This document shows positions 47,127 through 57,235 of a stretch of 64,000 nucleotides of DNA, one piece after another (the stretch's first letter is position 1; each line of letters opens with the position of its first letter). The stretch spans positions 1,488,001-1,552,000 of the forward strand of contig NZ_CP014475.1 of NCBI RefSeq assembly GCF_001583415.1, written 5' to 3'. A model generated the notes under the pieces. It was not told where the DNA came from. It made no database searches and worked only from the letters and a program-made list of their open reading frames with translations. The DNA comes from Mycolicibacterium phlei. Lineage in GTDB: Bacteria; Actinomycetota; Actinomycetes; Mycobacteriales; Mycobacteriaceae. The translations under genes were made by a program, and so were the position numbers.

Positions 47127-47948
47127 GTGAGTGATCTGACCACCCCGCTGACCGTGAGCACGATCAACGTCAACGGCATCCGGGCCGCGGTGAAGCAGCG
47201 CTCGGCGGAGAACCTGGGCCTGCTGCACTGGTTGTCCGAGACCGGGGCCGACATCGTGTGCCTGCAGGAGACCCGCGCCGACGACGAGCAGGTCGCCAAG
47301 GCGCTGGCGCCCGCGGTCGCCGAGGGGTGGCAGGTGGCCACCGCCGAACCGCACATCAAGGGCCGCAGCGGGGTGGCCGTGCTGTCGCGGCACCCGATCG
47401 ACGACGCCCGCCTGCTGGAGTCCGACGAATTCCGTTCGCACGGACGTTATCTGGAGGTCGACACCGCCGGTGTGACGGTGGCCAGCGTGTACGTGCAGAC
47501 CGGTGAGGCCGACACCCCGTTCCAGCAGGAGAAGGAACGGTTCATGGCGACGCTGGCCGAGCGCATGGAGGTGCTGCGCACCGCCGGCCGCGAGGCCGTC
47601 GTCTGCGGCGACTGGAACATCGCGCACACCGAGCGGGACATCAAGAACTGGAAGGGCAACCTCAAGAAGTCCGGTTTTCTGCCCAACGAGAGGCAGTGGG
47701 TGACAGAGCTTCTCGAGACCGGCTGGGTCGACGTGGTGCGCCGGCTGCACCCCGATGTGGAGGGCGGCCCGTACTCCTGGTGGTCGTGGCGCGGGCGCGC
47801 GTTCGACAACGACGCCGGCTGGCGCATCGACTACCACCTGGTGACCCCGGGCCTGGCGGCGCGCGCGGTCTCCGGCGGCACCGAGAAGCCGGCGGCCTAC
47901 GCGCTGCGCTGGACCGACCACGCGCCGGTCACGGTCACGTTCGGCTGA
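47127..47948 (+). CDS. xthA: Exodeoxyribonuclease III
   Basis: 273 residues from GTG 47127. Endonuclease/exonuclease/phosphatase fold: STINVNGIRAAV (Asn), ADIVCLQETRA (metal-binding Glu), YLEVDTAGVTVASVYVQTG (Tyr), AVVCGDWNIAHTERDIKNWKGN (Asp/Asn pair), GWRIDYHLVTPGL and the final TDHAPVTVTF (Asp-His). It cleaves AP sites and trims 3' ends in base-excision repair. TAAGGT 8 nt before the GTG suggests a leaderless transcript; the frame upstream lacks homology. Confidence 0.93.
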   Translation: MSDLTTPLTVSTINVNGIRAAVKQRSAENLGLLHWLSETGADIVCLQETRADDEQVAKALAPAVAEGWQVATAEPHIKGRSGVAVLSRHPIDDARLLESDEFRSHGRYLEVDTAGVTVASVYVQTGEADTPFQQEKERFMATLAERMEVLRTAGREAVVCGDWNIAHTERDIKNWKGNLKKSGFLPNERQWVTELLETGWVDVVRRLHPDVEGGPYSWWSWRGRAFDNDAGWRIDYHLVTPGLAARAVSGGTEKPAAYALRWTDHAPVTVTFG

Positions 47949-47992
47949 CCGGCTGCGGGTGGGTGCCCACGACGACGGATTCGGCGTCGTGA

Positions 47993-49036
<1,044 letters not shown>

Positions 49037-49053
49037 CACTTGGGGAGACGGGG

Positions 49054-50094
49054 ATGACGGCTCCGGCCGATCGACCGGACACCGGAAAACCGGGCGTCGT
49101 CGACCGGCTGCGCGCGCGGTATCCCTGGTTCGACCACGTGATGCGCGCCCAGGGCCGCTACAACGACAGCAAGGGCGACTTCTACGCCGCGGGCATCACG
49201 TACTTCACCATCTTCGCGCTGTTCCCGCTGCTGATGGTCGGCTTCTCGGTGACCGGCTTCGTGCTGGTCAGCCAGCCCGACCTGCTCGCCGAGATCGAGA
49301 ACCGGATCAAGGCGGCGGTGTCGGCCGACGCGGGCAGCCAGCTGATCGAGCTGATGCAGTCGGCGATCAACTCGCGCACCTCGGTCGGCGTGATCGGGCT
49401 GCTCACCGCGGCGTGGGCGGGCCTGGGCTGGATGTCGAACCTGCGCGAGGCGCTCAGCCAGATGTGGGGCCTGCAGCGGCGTCAGCCGCCGAAGTTCCTG
49501 CGCGCCAAGCTGTCGGACCTCACCGCGATGCTCGGCCTGTTCATCGCGATCGTGATCACCGTCGCGCTGACCGTGGTGAGCAGTTCCGGGCTGGCCAGGA
49601 GCGCGGTGGAATGGCTTGGGCTGCAGGATGTCTGGGGGATGAGCGTGCTGCTGCGGGCCGTCTCGCTGGTGATGTCGGTGCTGGTGTCGTGGATGCTGTT
49701 CACCTGGATCATCGCGCGGCTGCCCCGGGAGACGGTCACGCTGCGGTCGGCGGCCCGCGCCGGGCTGCTGGCCGCGGTGGGTTTCGAGGTGTTCAAGCAG
49801 GTGGCCTCGATCTACCTGCAGTCGGTGCTGACCGGTCCCGCCGGGGCGACCTTCGGCCCGGTGCTGGGCCTGATGGTGTTCGCCTACATCACCGCCCGGC
49901 TGATCCTGTTCGCCACCGCGTGGGCGGCGACCACCCCCGAGATCATGGAGCTGGCCCCGGTGCTGCCACCCAACGGGGCCCGGATCACGCCGCGCGTCGA
50001 GGTGCGCGAGGGCCTCGGGGTGGCCGGTGCGCTGATCGCGGCCGGGGTGGGCGCGCTCGGCGCCCTGGGCATCTCACGGATGTGGCGACGTTAG
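49054..50094 (+). CDS. yhjD: YhjD/YihY (BrkB-like) inner membrane protein
   Basis: 346 residues with about six hydrophobic helices in the YihY/BrkB pattern: DFYAAGITYFTIFALFPLLMVGFSVTGFVL, TSVGVIGLLTAAWAGLGWMSNLREALSQMWGL, ITVALTVVSSSGL and the last GFEVFKQVASIYLQSVLTGPAGATFGPVLGLMVFAYITARLILFATAWAA. The counterpart of Rv3335c, directly after trpS as in M. tuberculosis. E. coli YhjD is linked to lipid A precursor export, but a mycobacterial role is not known. A GGGGA SD lies shortly before the ATG. The 3' end overlaps the SMR gene by 21 bp. Confidence 0.9.
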   Translation: MTAPADRPDTGKPGVVDRLRARYPWFDHVMRAQGRYNDSKGDFYAAGITYFTIFALFPLLMVGFSVTGFVLVSQPDLLAEIENRIKAAVSADAGSQLIELMQSAINSRTSVGVIGLLTAAWAGLGWMSNLREALSQMWGLQRRQPPKFLRAKLSDLTAMLGLFIAIVITVALTVVSSSGLARSAVEWLGLQDVWGMSVLLRAVSLVMSVLVSWMLFTWIIARLPRETVTLRSAARAGLLAAVGFEVFKQVASIYLQSVLTGPAGATFGPVLGLMVFAYITARLILFATAWAATTPEIMELAPVLPPNGARITPRVEVREGLGVAGALIAAGVGALGALGISRMWRR

Positions 50095-50409
50095 CTGCAG
50101 GCCCGCCACGCAGCCGACGATCCCGAGGATCAGCGCGACCTTGAGCAGCGAGGCCGGTTCGGCGCCGGTGGCCATCGAGTACAGCACCGTCAGCGCCGCC
50201 CCGACGCCCACCCACACCGCGTAGCCGGTCCCGACGGGCAACTCCCGCAACGCCAGACCGAGCCCACCCATCGACACCACGAGCGCGACGACGAACACCG
50301 CGATCGGGACCGGTTTGGTGAACCCCTCCGACTTGCTCAGGGCGATCGCCCAGACCGCCTCGAACGCGCCGGAGATGAACAGAATCAGCCACGCCACAGG
50401 TGCCTCCAT
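50074..50409 (-). CDS. Small multidrug resistance (SMR) exporter, Gdx/SugE-like
   Basis: 111 residues, four membrane helices. The central glutamate of helix 1 is Glu17 in LFISGAFEAVWAIAL; SEGFTKPVPIAVFVVA and LPVGTGYAVWVGVGAALTVLYSM are the other SMR signatures. The KPVP and GTGYAVWVGVGA wording resembles the SugE/Gdx guanidinium exporters more than EmrE, but no guanidine riboswitch is visible upstream. It would exchange a cation for protons as an antiparallel dimer. Start ATG 50409; 44 bp separate it from the divergent nitronate monooxygenase. Confidence 0.85.
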   Translation of the reverse strand: MEAPVAWLILFISGAFEAVWAIALSKSEGFTKPVPIAVFVVALVVSMGGLGLALRELPVGTGYAVWVGVGAALTVLYSMATGAEPASLLKVALILGIVGCVAGLQLTSPHP

Positions 50410-50453
50410 CGCATATCGCCCTCGACGTTAACAAAGCTGTAACGTCGCATTCC

Positions 50454-51404
50454 GTGCCGCTTTCCACGCCCTGGTCCGAGCGGATGGGCCTGACCGCGCC
50501 GATCGTCAACGCCCCGATGGGCGGCGCCGCCGGCGGGCGGCTGGCCGCGGCGGTGTCGGCGGCCGGCGGGCTGGGCATGATCGGGATGGGCAGTTCGGCC
50601 ACGGCCGCGGCGCTGACCGCCGAACTGCCGCACGTCGCAGGCCTGGACCGCCCGTTCGGCATCGGTCTCGTGCACTGGGTGACGGCCGCCGAACCCGCCC
50701 TGCTGGAGGCGGCGCTGGCGGCCGGACCGGCGCTGCTGGCGGTCAGCTTCGGCGACGACTGGGCGTGGGTGGCCCGCGCCCACGACGCCGGGGTGCCGGT
50801 GGCCGCGCAGGTCGCCGACGTCACCGGGGCGCGCCGGGCCGTCGACGCCGGCGTTGACGTGGTGGTGGCGCGCGGCGCCGAGGGCGGCGGCCACGGCGAA
50901 CCGCGCATGGGCACCCTGCCGCTGCTCGCCGAGGTGCTCGACGCCGTCGACGTGCCGGTGCTGGCCGCGGGCGGTATCGGCTCGGCGCGCGGGCTGGCCG
51001 CGGTGCTGGCGGCCGGGGCGGCGGGGGCGTGGCTGGGCACCGTGTTCACCACCTGCACCGAGGCGCTGACCCCGCCGGCCGCGCGCGCCGAACTGCTGGC
51101 GGCCTCCGGGGAGGCCACCGTCACCACCCGGGTGTTCGACGTGGCACTGGACTACCCGTGGCCGGTGCACCTGCCCGAGCGGGTGCTGCGCAACGAGTTC
51201 GTCGATCGCTTCGACGGCCGCGAGGACGAGATCGGGGCCGACGCGCGCGCCGAGCTGGCCGCCGCGATCCGGGTGGGCGACCACCGGCGCGCACCCGTCA
51301 ACGCCGGACAGGGCGTGGGCATGGTGCGGGCGTCCCGGCCGGCCGCCGACGTCGTCGCCGAGCTGTGCGCGGGCGCCGAGCGGCTGCTGCGCCGCTGGGG
51401 TTAG
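50454..51404 (+). CDS. Nitronate monooxygenase family FMN enzyme
   Basis: 316 residues from GTG 50454. FMN TIM barrel of the NMO/2-nitropropane dioxygenase group: [30 protein letters not shown] at the start, [20 protein letters not shown] (the GGGHG motif with the probable catalytic His), [30 protein letters not shown] for the FMN phosphate, and [21 protein letters not shown] at the end. It oxidises nitronates such as 3-nitropropionate anion, or may be one of the quinone/NADH-type relatives. TAACGT 8 nt before the GTG suggests a leaderless message. Its end overlaps dacB1 by 4 bp. Confidence 0.88.
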   Translation: MPLSTPWSERMGLTAPIVNAPMGGAAGGRLAAAVSAAGGLGMIGMGSSATAAALTAELPHVAGLDRPFGIGLVHWVTAAEPALLEAALAAGPALLAVSFGDDWAWVARAHDAGVPVAAQVADVTGARRAVDAGVDVVVARGAEGGGHGEPRMGTLPLLAEVLDAVDVPVLAAGGIGSARGLAAVLAAGAAGAWLGTVFTTCTEALTPPAARAELLAASGEATVTTRVFDVALDYPWPVHLPERVLRNEFVDRFDGREDEIGADARAELAAAIRVGDHRRAPVNAGQGVGMVRASRPAADVVAELCAGAERLLRRWG

Positions 51405-52609
51405 AGCCGGGCGCTGCGGCGGTTCAGCGACCGCGCGCCCATGATGAGCATGAACACGATGACGGTGCCGACCACCGCGACACCGACCCGCACCGGCACC
51501 GCGTCGATCTCCGGCAGCGGGGTGGCGGCGGTGACCGTCGGGTCGGCGGCCGGCTTCTGGCCGGTCAGCACCGGGTCGGGATCGACCAGCGTGCCGATCT
51601 TGGTGCCGGGCGGGGTGGCGAACCCGTAGTCGAGCAGCCGGGCGGCCTGCTCCCACGGCGCGATCGGCTGGCGGGTGCCCTTGAGCAGCACGGCGACCAG
51701 CCGGCGCCCGTCGCGCTCGGCGGCGCCGACGAAGGTCTGGCCCGCGTCGTCGGTGTAGCCGGTCTTACCGCCCAGCGCGCCCGGATAGTTGGCCAGCAGC
51801 TTGTTGTCGTTCTCGATCGGGTAGCCGACATCGCCGCGGCCCGGGAAGTCGAACTCCCGGGTGGCCACGATCTTGGCGAAGATCGGGTTCTGCCAGGCGT
51901 AGCGGTAGAAAAGCGCCATGTCGTAGGCCGAGGTGCTCATGCCCGGGCCGTCCAGCCCGGACGGGGTGGCCACCCGGGTGTCGAGGCCGCCGAGCTTGTG
52001 GGCCAGATCGTTGAGCTTGGCCAGCGTCGCGTCCCACCCGCCGAGGTTGCGGGCCAGCGCGAACGCGGCGTCGTTGCCCGAGTACATCATCAGCCCGTGC
52101 AGCAGGTCGTTGATCGAGTAGTGGCCGCCCTCGCCGACACCGACCTTGGTGCCCTCCTGGGCCTGGTCCTCGGCGGTGCCGGGCACCACCTTGTGGATCG
52201 GCAGCTCCTTGATGGCCTGCATCGCGACCAGCACCTTGATGATGCTGGCCGGGCGGTGGCGGCCGTGCGGGTCCTTGGCGGCGATGACGTCGCCGGTGTC
52301 GAGGTCGGCGACGATCCAGGCCTCCGCGGAGACGTCCTCGGGCACCGGCGGGGTGCCCGGTGCGGTGATCACGCCGCAGCCGGACAGCGCGTCACCGCCG
52401 AGCGGCTTGGCGGGCACCGGCAGCGGGGCGGGCGGCGCCTCGCCGGGCTTGGGTTCCTCGGAGGCGTCGACGGCCGGCGGTGTCGTCTCGCGGTACGGGC
52501 AGGCGCTGGGTTCCGGGGCGGCCGGCGGCTGCGCGTTCGCGACGGCCGGTCCGCCGAGCACGAACAACGCCGCCACCAGCGCGGCGACGCGAGTACGGAT
52601 CTTCGCCAT
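51401..52609 (-). CDS. dacB1: D-alanyl-D-alanine carboxypeptidase DacB1
   Basis: 402 residues (Rv3330, 405). Signal peptide about 1-27 ([19 protein letters not shown]), Pro-rich spacer to about 75, peptidase S11 domain with SxxK (ASIIKV), SGN (MYSGND) and KTG ([10 protein letters not shown]), and a C-terminal membrane anchor ([20 protein letters not shown]) with basic tail. It trims terminal D-Ala from peptidoglycan pentapeptides outside the membrane. All catalytic residues are present. Confidence 0.95.
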   Translation of the reverse strand: MAKIRTRVAALVAALFVLGGPAVANAQPPAAPEPSACPYRETTPPAVDASEEPKPGEAPPAPLPVPAKPLGGDALSGCGVITAPGTPPVPEDVSAEAWIVADLDTGDVIAAKDPHGRHRPASIIKVLVAMQAIKELPIHKVVPGTAEDQAQEGTKVGVGEGGHYSINDLLHGLMMYSGNDAAFALARNLGGWDATLAKLNDLAHKLGGLDTRVATPSGLDGPGMSTSAYDMALFYRYAWQNPIFAKIVATREFDFPGRGDVGYPIENDNKLLANYPGALGGKTGYTDDAGQTFVGAAERDGRRLVAVLLKGTRQPIAPWEQAARLLDYGFATPPGTKIGTLVDPDPVLTGQKPAADPTVTAATPLPEIDAVPVRVGVAVVGTVIVFMLIMGARSLNRRSARL

Positions 52610-52690
52610 GGTGACCGCAGATTAGGCGCTTCGCGCCGCGATGCCACGGAGGCGCGCTGTTACAGGTGAGGCTTGAGTTTCAAATGTGAC

Positions 52691-53698
52691 TTACAGCGGT
52701 GCGGGCAGCGGGCAGTGCGCCAGCGCCGGGAACCCGATCGTGCCCATCCACAGCCGGCCGTGCGCCTCGACCAGCCCGGTCACCAGACCGAACCGCGGAT
52801 GCTCGGTGCGCACACCGGCGACGGCCTCGCCGCTGTCCGGGTCGAACGCCACCGCCCACACCTCGGGCTTCAGCGTCGGCTGCAACCGGTCGGGCAGCCG
52901 CCACAGCAGCCTGCGCAGCAGCGGCGAGCGCGGGGCCAGCCACTCGGCGGCCGCGCTGGGCGGGGAGACCATCGCGCACCAGATCCGCCCGTCGGCGCCG
53001 GTGGACAGGTTGTCGGGCATCCCGGGCAGGTTCTCGACCAGCGGGGTCACCGTGCCCGCCCGCTCACCGGTCAGCCAGTACTTCGACAGCCGACGGCCCA
53101 GCGTCTCGGCGAACACCAGCGCCGACCCGTCGGCCGTCGGCGTCACCCCGTTGGCGAAGTACAGTCCGGCCACCACGGTGACCGCGGTGCCGTCGGCGTC
53201 GAGGCGGAACAGGCTGCCGCGCGGGCGCGCCTCGAACGCCGCGCCCTTGAAGTGGGCGTAGCTGAACGCACTCGTCGACTCGGTGAAATAGATTGTGCCG
53301 TCCGGCGATTGGGTGACGTTCGAACAGAACGTCAGCCTGCGCCCGCCCACGTCGGCGACCAGCGTGTCCAGCCTGCCGGCGGCCGGATCCAGTGCCAGCA
53401 GCCCACCGGGGCTGGTGCACACCAGGATTCGGCCGTCGTGAGCGACGTGCAGACCCAGCGGGCGGCCCTCGGTGGTGGCGACGACGTCGACGTCCTTGGG
53501 CGCGTCGCCGGGCGAGAGCCGCACGATGCGACCGTCGACCAACCCCGTCCAGAGGTTGCCGTCGGCGTCGACGACGACGTCCTCGGGCGCGTCGCCGGGC
53601 AGCGGGACGACCGTCAACCGCGCCGACGGGACGTCGGGCAGCGGGTCGATCTGCGGCGGCTTCCAGCGGACGGGGTCGATCGGCGGTTTCGCGCTCAC
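52691..53698 (-). CDS. SMP-30/gluconolactonase/strictosidine synthase-like beta-propeller protein
   Basis: 335 residues of six-bladed propeller pattern: PEDVVVDADGNLWTGLVDGRIVRL, RPLGLHVAHDGRILVCTSPGGLLALDP, LTFCSNVTQSPDGTIYFTESTSAFSYAHFKG, ANGVTPTADGSALVFAETLGRRLSKYWLTG, LPGMPDNLSTGADGRIWCAMVSP. The last two blocks (ANGV..., PGMPDN...) are typical of the strictosidine-synthase/APMAP branch, and Asn/Asp there may bind a divalent metal. Lactonase or esterase activity is possible; no substrate can be read. No signal peptide. It lies on the same strand as the aminotransferase downstream of it by 20 bp and may share its transcript. Confidence 0.85.
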   Translation of the reverse strand: MSAKPPIDPVRWKPPQIDPLPDVPSARLTVVPLPGDAPEDVVVDADGNLWTGLVDGRIVRLSPGDAPKDVDVVATTEGRPLGLHVAHDGRILVCTSPGGLLALDPAAGRLDTLVADVGGRRLTFCSNVTQSPDGTIYFTESTSAFSYAHFKGAAFEARPRGSLFRLDADGTAVTVVAGLYFANGVTPTADGSALVFAETLGRRLSKYWLTGERAGTVTPLVENLPGMPDNLSTGADGRIWCAMVSPPSAAAEWLAPRSPLLRRLLWRLPDRLQPTLKPEVWAVAFDPDSGEAVAGVRTEHPRFGLVTGLVEAHGRLWMGTIGFPALAHCPLPAPL

Positions 53699-53718
53699 CC
53701 CGCCATTCTCGCGTGGAA

Positions 53719-55092
53719 CTACAGCCGGCGGGCGGCTTCCTCGAGTACGCCGCGCAGGATCTGGTAGATCTCGTTGAACTCTTTCTCACCGCTGATCAGC
53801 GGGGGAGCCAGCTGCACGACCGGGTCGCCGCGGTCGTCGGCGCGGCAGTACAGACCCGCCTCCCACAACGCGGGGGTCAAGAAGCCGCGCAGCAGCCGCT
53901 CGGACTCCTCGTCGTTGAACGTCTCCTTGGTGGCCTTGTCTTTGACCAGCTCGATGCCGTAGAAGAAGCCCTCACCGCGGACGTCGCCGACGATCGGCAC
54001 GTCCAGCAGCTGTTCGAGGGTGGCGCGGAACTTCGGCGCGTTCTCCTTGACGTGGGCGTTGAGGCCCTCGCGCTCGAAGATGTCGAGGTTGGCCAGCGCC
54101 ACCGCCGACGACACCGGGTGCCCGCCGAACGTGTAGCCGTGCGCGAACGTGGTCACGCCGTCGTTGAACGGCTCGAACAGCCGGTCGCTGGCGATCATCG
54201 CGCCGATCGGCGAGTAGCCGGACGTCAAACCCTTTGCGCAGGTGATGATGTCGGGCACGTAGCCGAAGTCGTCGCAGGCGAACATCGAGCCGATGCGGCC
54301 GTAGGCGCAGATCACCTCGTCGGAGACCAGCAGCACGTCGTACTCGTCGCAGATCTCGCGCACCCGCTCGAAATAGCCCGGGGGCGGCGGGAAGCAGCCG
54401 CCGGCGTTCTGCACCGGCTCGAGGAAGACCGCGGCGACGGTGTCGGGACCCTCGAACTCGATGGCCTCGGCGATGCGGTCGGCGCAGTAGCGGCCGAACG
54501 CCTTGATGTCGTGCGAGTACTCCTCGGGCGCGCGGTAGAAGTTGGTGTTCGGCACCCGGAACCCGCCCGGGGTGAGCGGCTCGAACTGCGCCTTGAACGC
54601 CGGCAGGCCGGTGATGGCCAGCGCGCCCTGCGGGGTGCCGTGGTAGGCGATCGATCGCGAGATCACCTTGTGCTTACCGGGTTTGCCGGTCAGCTTGAAG
54701 TAGTTCTTGGCCAGCTTCCACGCCGACTCGACGGCCTCGCCGCCGCCGGTGGTGAAGAACACCCGGTTCAGGTCGCCGGGCGCGTAGTTGGCGATCCGCT
54801 CGGCGAGCTCGATCGCCGTCGGGGTGGCGTAGGACCACAGCGGGAAGAACGCCAGCTGCTCGGCCTGTTTGGCGGCGGCCTCGGCGAGCTCGGCGCGGCC
54901 GTGTCCGACCTGCACCACGAACAGCCCGGACAGACCGTCGATGTAGCTCTTGCCCTTGTCGTCCCAGATCCGCACACCCTCACCGCGGGTGATGATCGGG
55001 GGCGTGATGCCGGCGCCGTGGCGGGCGAAGTGGCCCCACAGGTGGCGGTTGGCCTTCGCCCCCAGATCAGAGCCGATTTCGGTAGTAGTCAT
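53719..55092 (-). CDS. Class III aminotransferase, likely for an amine or omega-amino acid
   Basis: 457 residues from ATG 55092, which overlaps the stop of the Lrp gene (ATGA); a longer TTG start adds only four residues. Fold type I: GLSGLFVVQVGHGRAELAEAAAKQ, FFTTGGGEAVESAWKLAKNYFKLTGKPGKHKVISRSIAYHGTPQGALAITG (PLP phosphate), VLLVSDEVICAYGRIGSMF (Asp), DIITCAKGLTSGYSPIGAM (PLP Lys, about residue 288). Counterpart of Rv3329. Together with the divergent aminobutyraldehyde-type dehydrogenase, a putrescine- or diamine-pyruvate aminotransferase role is inferred, not shown. Confidence 0.85.
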   Translation of the reverse strand: MTTTEIGSDLGAKANRHLWGHFARHGAGITPPIITRGEGVRIWDDKGKSYIDGLSGLFVVQVGHGRAELAEAAAKQAEQLAFFPLWSYATPTAIELAERIANYAPGDLNRVFFTTGGGEAVESAWKLAKNYFKLTGKPGKHKVISRSIAYHGTPQGALAITGLPAFKAQFEPLTPGGFRVPNTNFYRAPEEYSHDIKAFGRYCADRIAEAIEFEGPDTVAAVFLEPVQNAGGCFPPPPGYFERVREICDEYDVLLVSDEVICAYGRIGSMFACDDFGYVPDIITCAKGLTSGYSPIGAMIASDRLFEPFNDGVTTFAHGYTFGGHPVSSAVALANLDIFEREGLNAHVKENAPKFRATLEQLLDVPIVGDVRGEGFFYGIELVKDKATKETFNDEESERLLRGFLTPALWEAGLYCRADDRGDPVVQLAPPLISGEKEFNEIYQILRGVLEEAARRL

Positions 55093-55610
55093 CGTGTACC
55101 CCAATTGTATTGCTGTTTAACAAGTTTCAGATATACGAGCGTTTCGGTGGATATCACTCCCGGAAGGGCTCGGATCTGGGTGTTGAGAAGGTCGAGGAGG
55201 CTGTCGTCGTCCTCGCAGACGACCTCCACGATCGCGTCGAAGGATCCCGCGGTCAGCACCACGTAGTCCACCGACTCGAGTTCGGCCAGCTTCTCGGCGA
55301 CCTTGGTGGTGTCGCCGGTGCAACGGATGCCGATCATCGCCTGGCGCGCGAACCCGAGTTGCATCGGATCGGTGACGGCTACGATCTGCATCACACCGGC
55401 GTCGACCATGCGCTGCACGCGCTGACGCACGGCGGCCTCGGACAAGCCGACATCCTTGCCGATGCCTGCGTAGGACCGGCGCCCGTCCTGCTGCAGCTTC
55501 TCGATGATCTGCTTGCTCAGGTCATCAAGTTGGAACGCCGCGCCCGGTTTGGAGGTGTTGACGCGGAAAGAGACGGGCCCGATGGGGTGAGCTGCACCCG
55601 GGTTAGGCAT
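55089..55610 (-). CDS. Lrp/AsnC-family regulator
   Basis: 173 residues. After a 28-residue extension, LDDLSKQIIEKLQQDGRRSYAGIGKDVGLSEAAVRQRVQRMVDAGVMQIVAV is the AsnC-type helix-turn-helix, followed by the RAM effector domain (GIRCTGDTTKVAEKLAELESVDYVVLTAGSFDAIVEVVCEDDDSLLDLLNTQIRALPGVISTET). It is the first gene of the unit with the aminotransferase (translationally coupled) and is divergent from the aldehyde dehydrogenase, so it probably controls both in response to an amino acid or amine. Confidence 0.91.
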   Translation of the reverse strand: MPNPGAAHPIGPVSFRVNTSKPGAAFQLDDLSKQIIEKLQQDGRRSYAGIGKDVGLSEAAVRQRVQRMVDAGVMQIVAVTDPMQLGFARQAMIGIRCTGDTTKVAEKLAELESVDYVVLTAGSFDAIVEVVCEDDDSLLDLLNTQIRALPGVISTETLVYLKLVKQQYNWGTR

Positions 55611-55732
55611 GACGATGATTGTGCACGGAATCCGTCGTGCCAGGCAACCGTAACCATGAAATCCCTCGTTTCACTCTGGTTGCGCTGAGGTATTGCGTAG
55701 CTGAAGCGGGTCCGGTCCGTTAAGTTGAGGCC
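55611..55732. promoter_or_regulatory. Divergent control region between Lrp and aldehyde dehydrogenase genes
   Basis: Candidate operator sequences: the palindrome ACGGA-A-TCCGT (55625-55635) with outer arms GCACG...CGTGC (55623-55640), and TGAAA-N7-TTTCA (55657-55673) flanked by GCAACC/GGTTGC (55644-55649, 55678-55683). TAAGTT (55721-55726) ends 6 nt before the dehydrogenase ATG, a likely -10 box of a leaderless message. Which repeat the Lrp protein uses is unknown. Confidence 0.4.
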
Positions 55733-57229
55733 ATGACTGCGAGTTCTGTATCCACCAGCGTGGCAGGCAGCTGGATCAACGGCGCACCGGTGGTCACCGG
55801 CGGGGCCACCCACCAGGTCATCAACCCCGCGACCGGGCAGGCCGTCGCCGAATACGCCGCGGCCACCCCGGCCGACGTCGACACCGCGGTCGCCGCGGCG
55901 CGCGCCGCGCTGCCGGAGTGGGCCACCGCCACCCCGGCGGACCGGTCAAGTGTTCTGTTCAAGCTGGCGAAATTGACCGGCGACGCCGCCGACGACCTGG
56001 TCGCCGAGGAGGTCAGCCAGACCGGTAAGCCGGTGCGGCTGGCCTCGGAGTTCGACGTGCCGGGCAGCGTCGACAACATCGACTTCTTCGCCGGCGCCGC
56101 CCGCCACCTGGAGGGCAAGGCCACCGCCGAGTACTCGCCCGACCACACGTCGAGCATCCGCCGCGAACCGGTCGGCGTGGTGGGCACCATCACCCCGTGG
56201 AACTACCCGCTGCAGATGGCGGTGTGGAAGGTCATCCCCGCGCTGGCCGCCGGCTGCTCGGTGGTGATCAAACCGTGTGAGCTCACCCCGCTGACCACGC
56301 TGACGCTGGCCCGGCTGGCCAAGGAGGCCGGCCTGCCCGACGGGGTGCTCAACGTCGTCACCGGCCTGGGCTCCGATGTCGGCTCGGCGCTGGCCGGGCA
56401 CCGCGACGTCGACGTCGTCACGTTCACCGGGTCGACGCCGGTCGGCCGCAAGGTGATGGCCGCCGCCGCGGCGCACGGGCACCGGGTGCAGCTCGAGCTC
56501 GGCGGTAAGGCGCCGTTCGTGGTGTTCGACGACGCCGACCTGGACGCCGCCATCCAGGGCGCGGCCGCCGGCGCGCTGATCAACACCGGCCAGGACTGCA
56601 CCGCCGCGGCCCGCGCGATCGTCGCCCGCGAGCTCTACGACGACTTCGTCGCCGGTGTCGCCGAGGTGTTCTCCAAGGTGGTCGTCGGCGACCCGGAGGA
56701 CCCAGACACCGACCTGGGGCCGCTGATCTCGATGGCGCACCGCGCCAAGGTCGCCGGCATGGTCGAACGCGCACCCGGCCAGGGCGGGCGGATCGTGTGC
56801 GGCGGCAAGGCGCCCGACCGGCCCGGCTCGTTCTACCTGCCGACGGTGATCGCCGACGTCGACGAGTCCTCGGAGGTGTACCGCGACGAGATCTTCGGGC
56901 CGGTGCTGACCGTGCGCCCGTTCACCGACGACGACGACGCGATCCGGCAGGCCAACGACACCGACTACGGCCTGGCCGCCTCGGCGTGGACCCGCGACGT
57001 GTACCGCGCGCAGCGGGCGTCACGCGAGATCAAGGCCGGCTGCGTGTGGATCAACGACCACATCCCGATCATCAGCGAGATGCCGCACGGCGGTGTCGGC
57101 GCGTCCGGGTTCGGCAAGGACATGAGCGACTACTCGTTCGAGGAGTACCTCACCATCAAGCACGTGATGAGCGACCTCACCGGGGTGGCCGACAAGGACT
57201 GGCACCGCATCATCTTCACCAAGCGGTAG
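55733..57229 (+). CDS. Aldehyde dehydrogenase, gamma-aminobutyraldehyde type
   Basis: 498 residues of the ALDH superfamily. VVGTITPWNYPLQMAVWKVIPALAAGCSVVIKP binds NAD (Asn and Lys), FTGSTPVGRKVM is the glycine motif, QLELGGKAPFVVF holds the general base Glu, and NTGQDCTAAARAIV the catalytic Cys. The wording (SGFGKDMSDYSFEEYLTIKHVMSDLTG) and NTGQDC are closest to gamma-aminobutyraldehyde/phenylacetaldehyde dehydrogenases of the PatD/Prr type. It would oxidise 4-aminobutanal to GABA with NAD. Divergent from the Lrp-aminotransferase unit, consistent with a putrescine-to-GABA route. Confidence 0.87.
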   Translation: MTASSVSTSVAGSWINGAPVVTGGATHQVINPATGQAVAEYAAATPADVDTAVAAARAALPEWATATPADRSSVLFKLAKLTGDAADDLVAEEVSQTGKPVRLASEFDVPGSVDNIDFFAGAARHLEGKATAEYSPDHTSSIRREPVGVVGTITPWNYPLQMAVWKVIPALAAGCSVVIKPCELTPLTTLTLARLAKEAGLPDGVLNVVTGLGSDVGSALAGHRDVDVVTFTGSTPVGRKVMAAAAAHGHRVQLELGGKAPFVVFDDADLDAAIQGAAAGALINTGQDCTAAARAIVARELYDDFVAGVAEVFSKVVVGDPEDPDTDLGPLISMAHRAKVAGMVERAPGQGGRIVCGGKAPDRPGSFYLPTVIADVDESSEVYRDEIFGPVLTVRPFTDDDDAIRQANDTDYGLAASAWTRDVYRAQRASREIKAGCVWINDHIPIISEMPHGGVGASGFGKDMSDYSFEEYLTIKHVMSDLTGVADKDWHRIIFTKR

Positions 57230-57235
57230 GCCGCC

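Noticed and set aside
50410..50453. Guanidine riboswitch before the SugE-like gene
   Set aside because: Only 44 bp to the divergent gene and no ACGR-type or other guanidine aptamer pattern.
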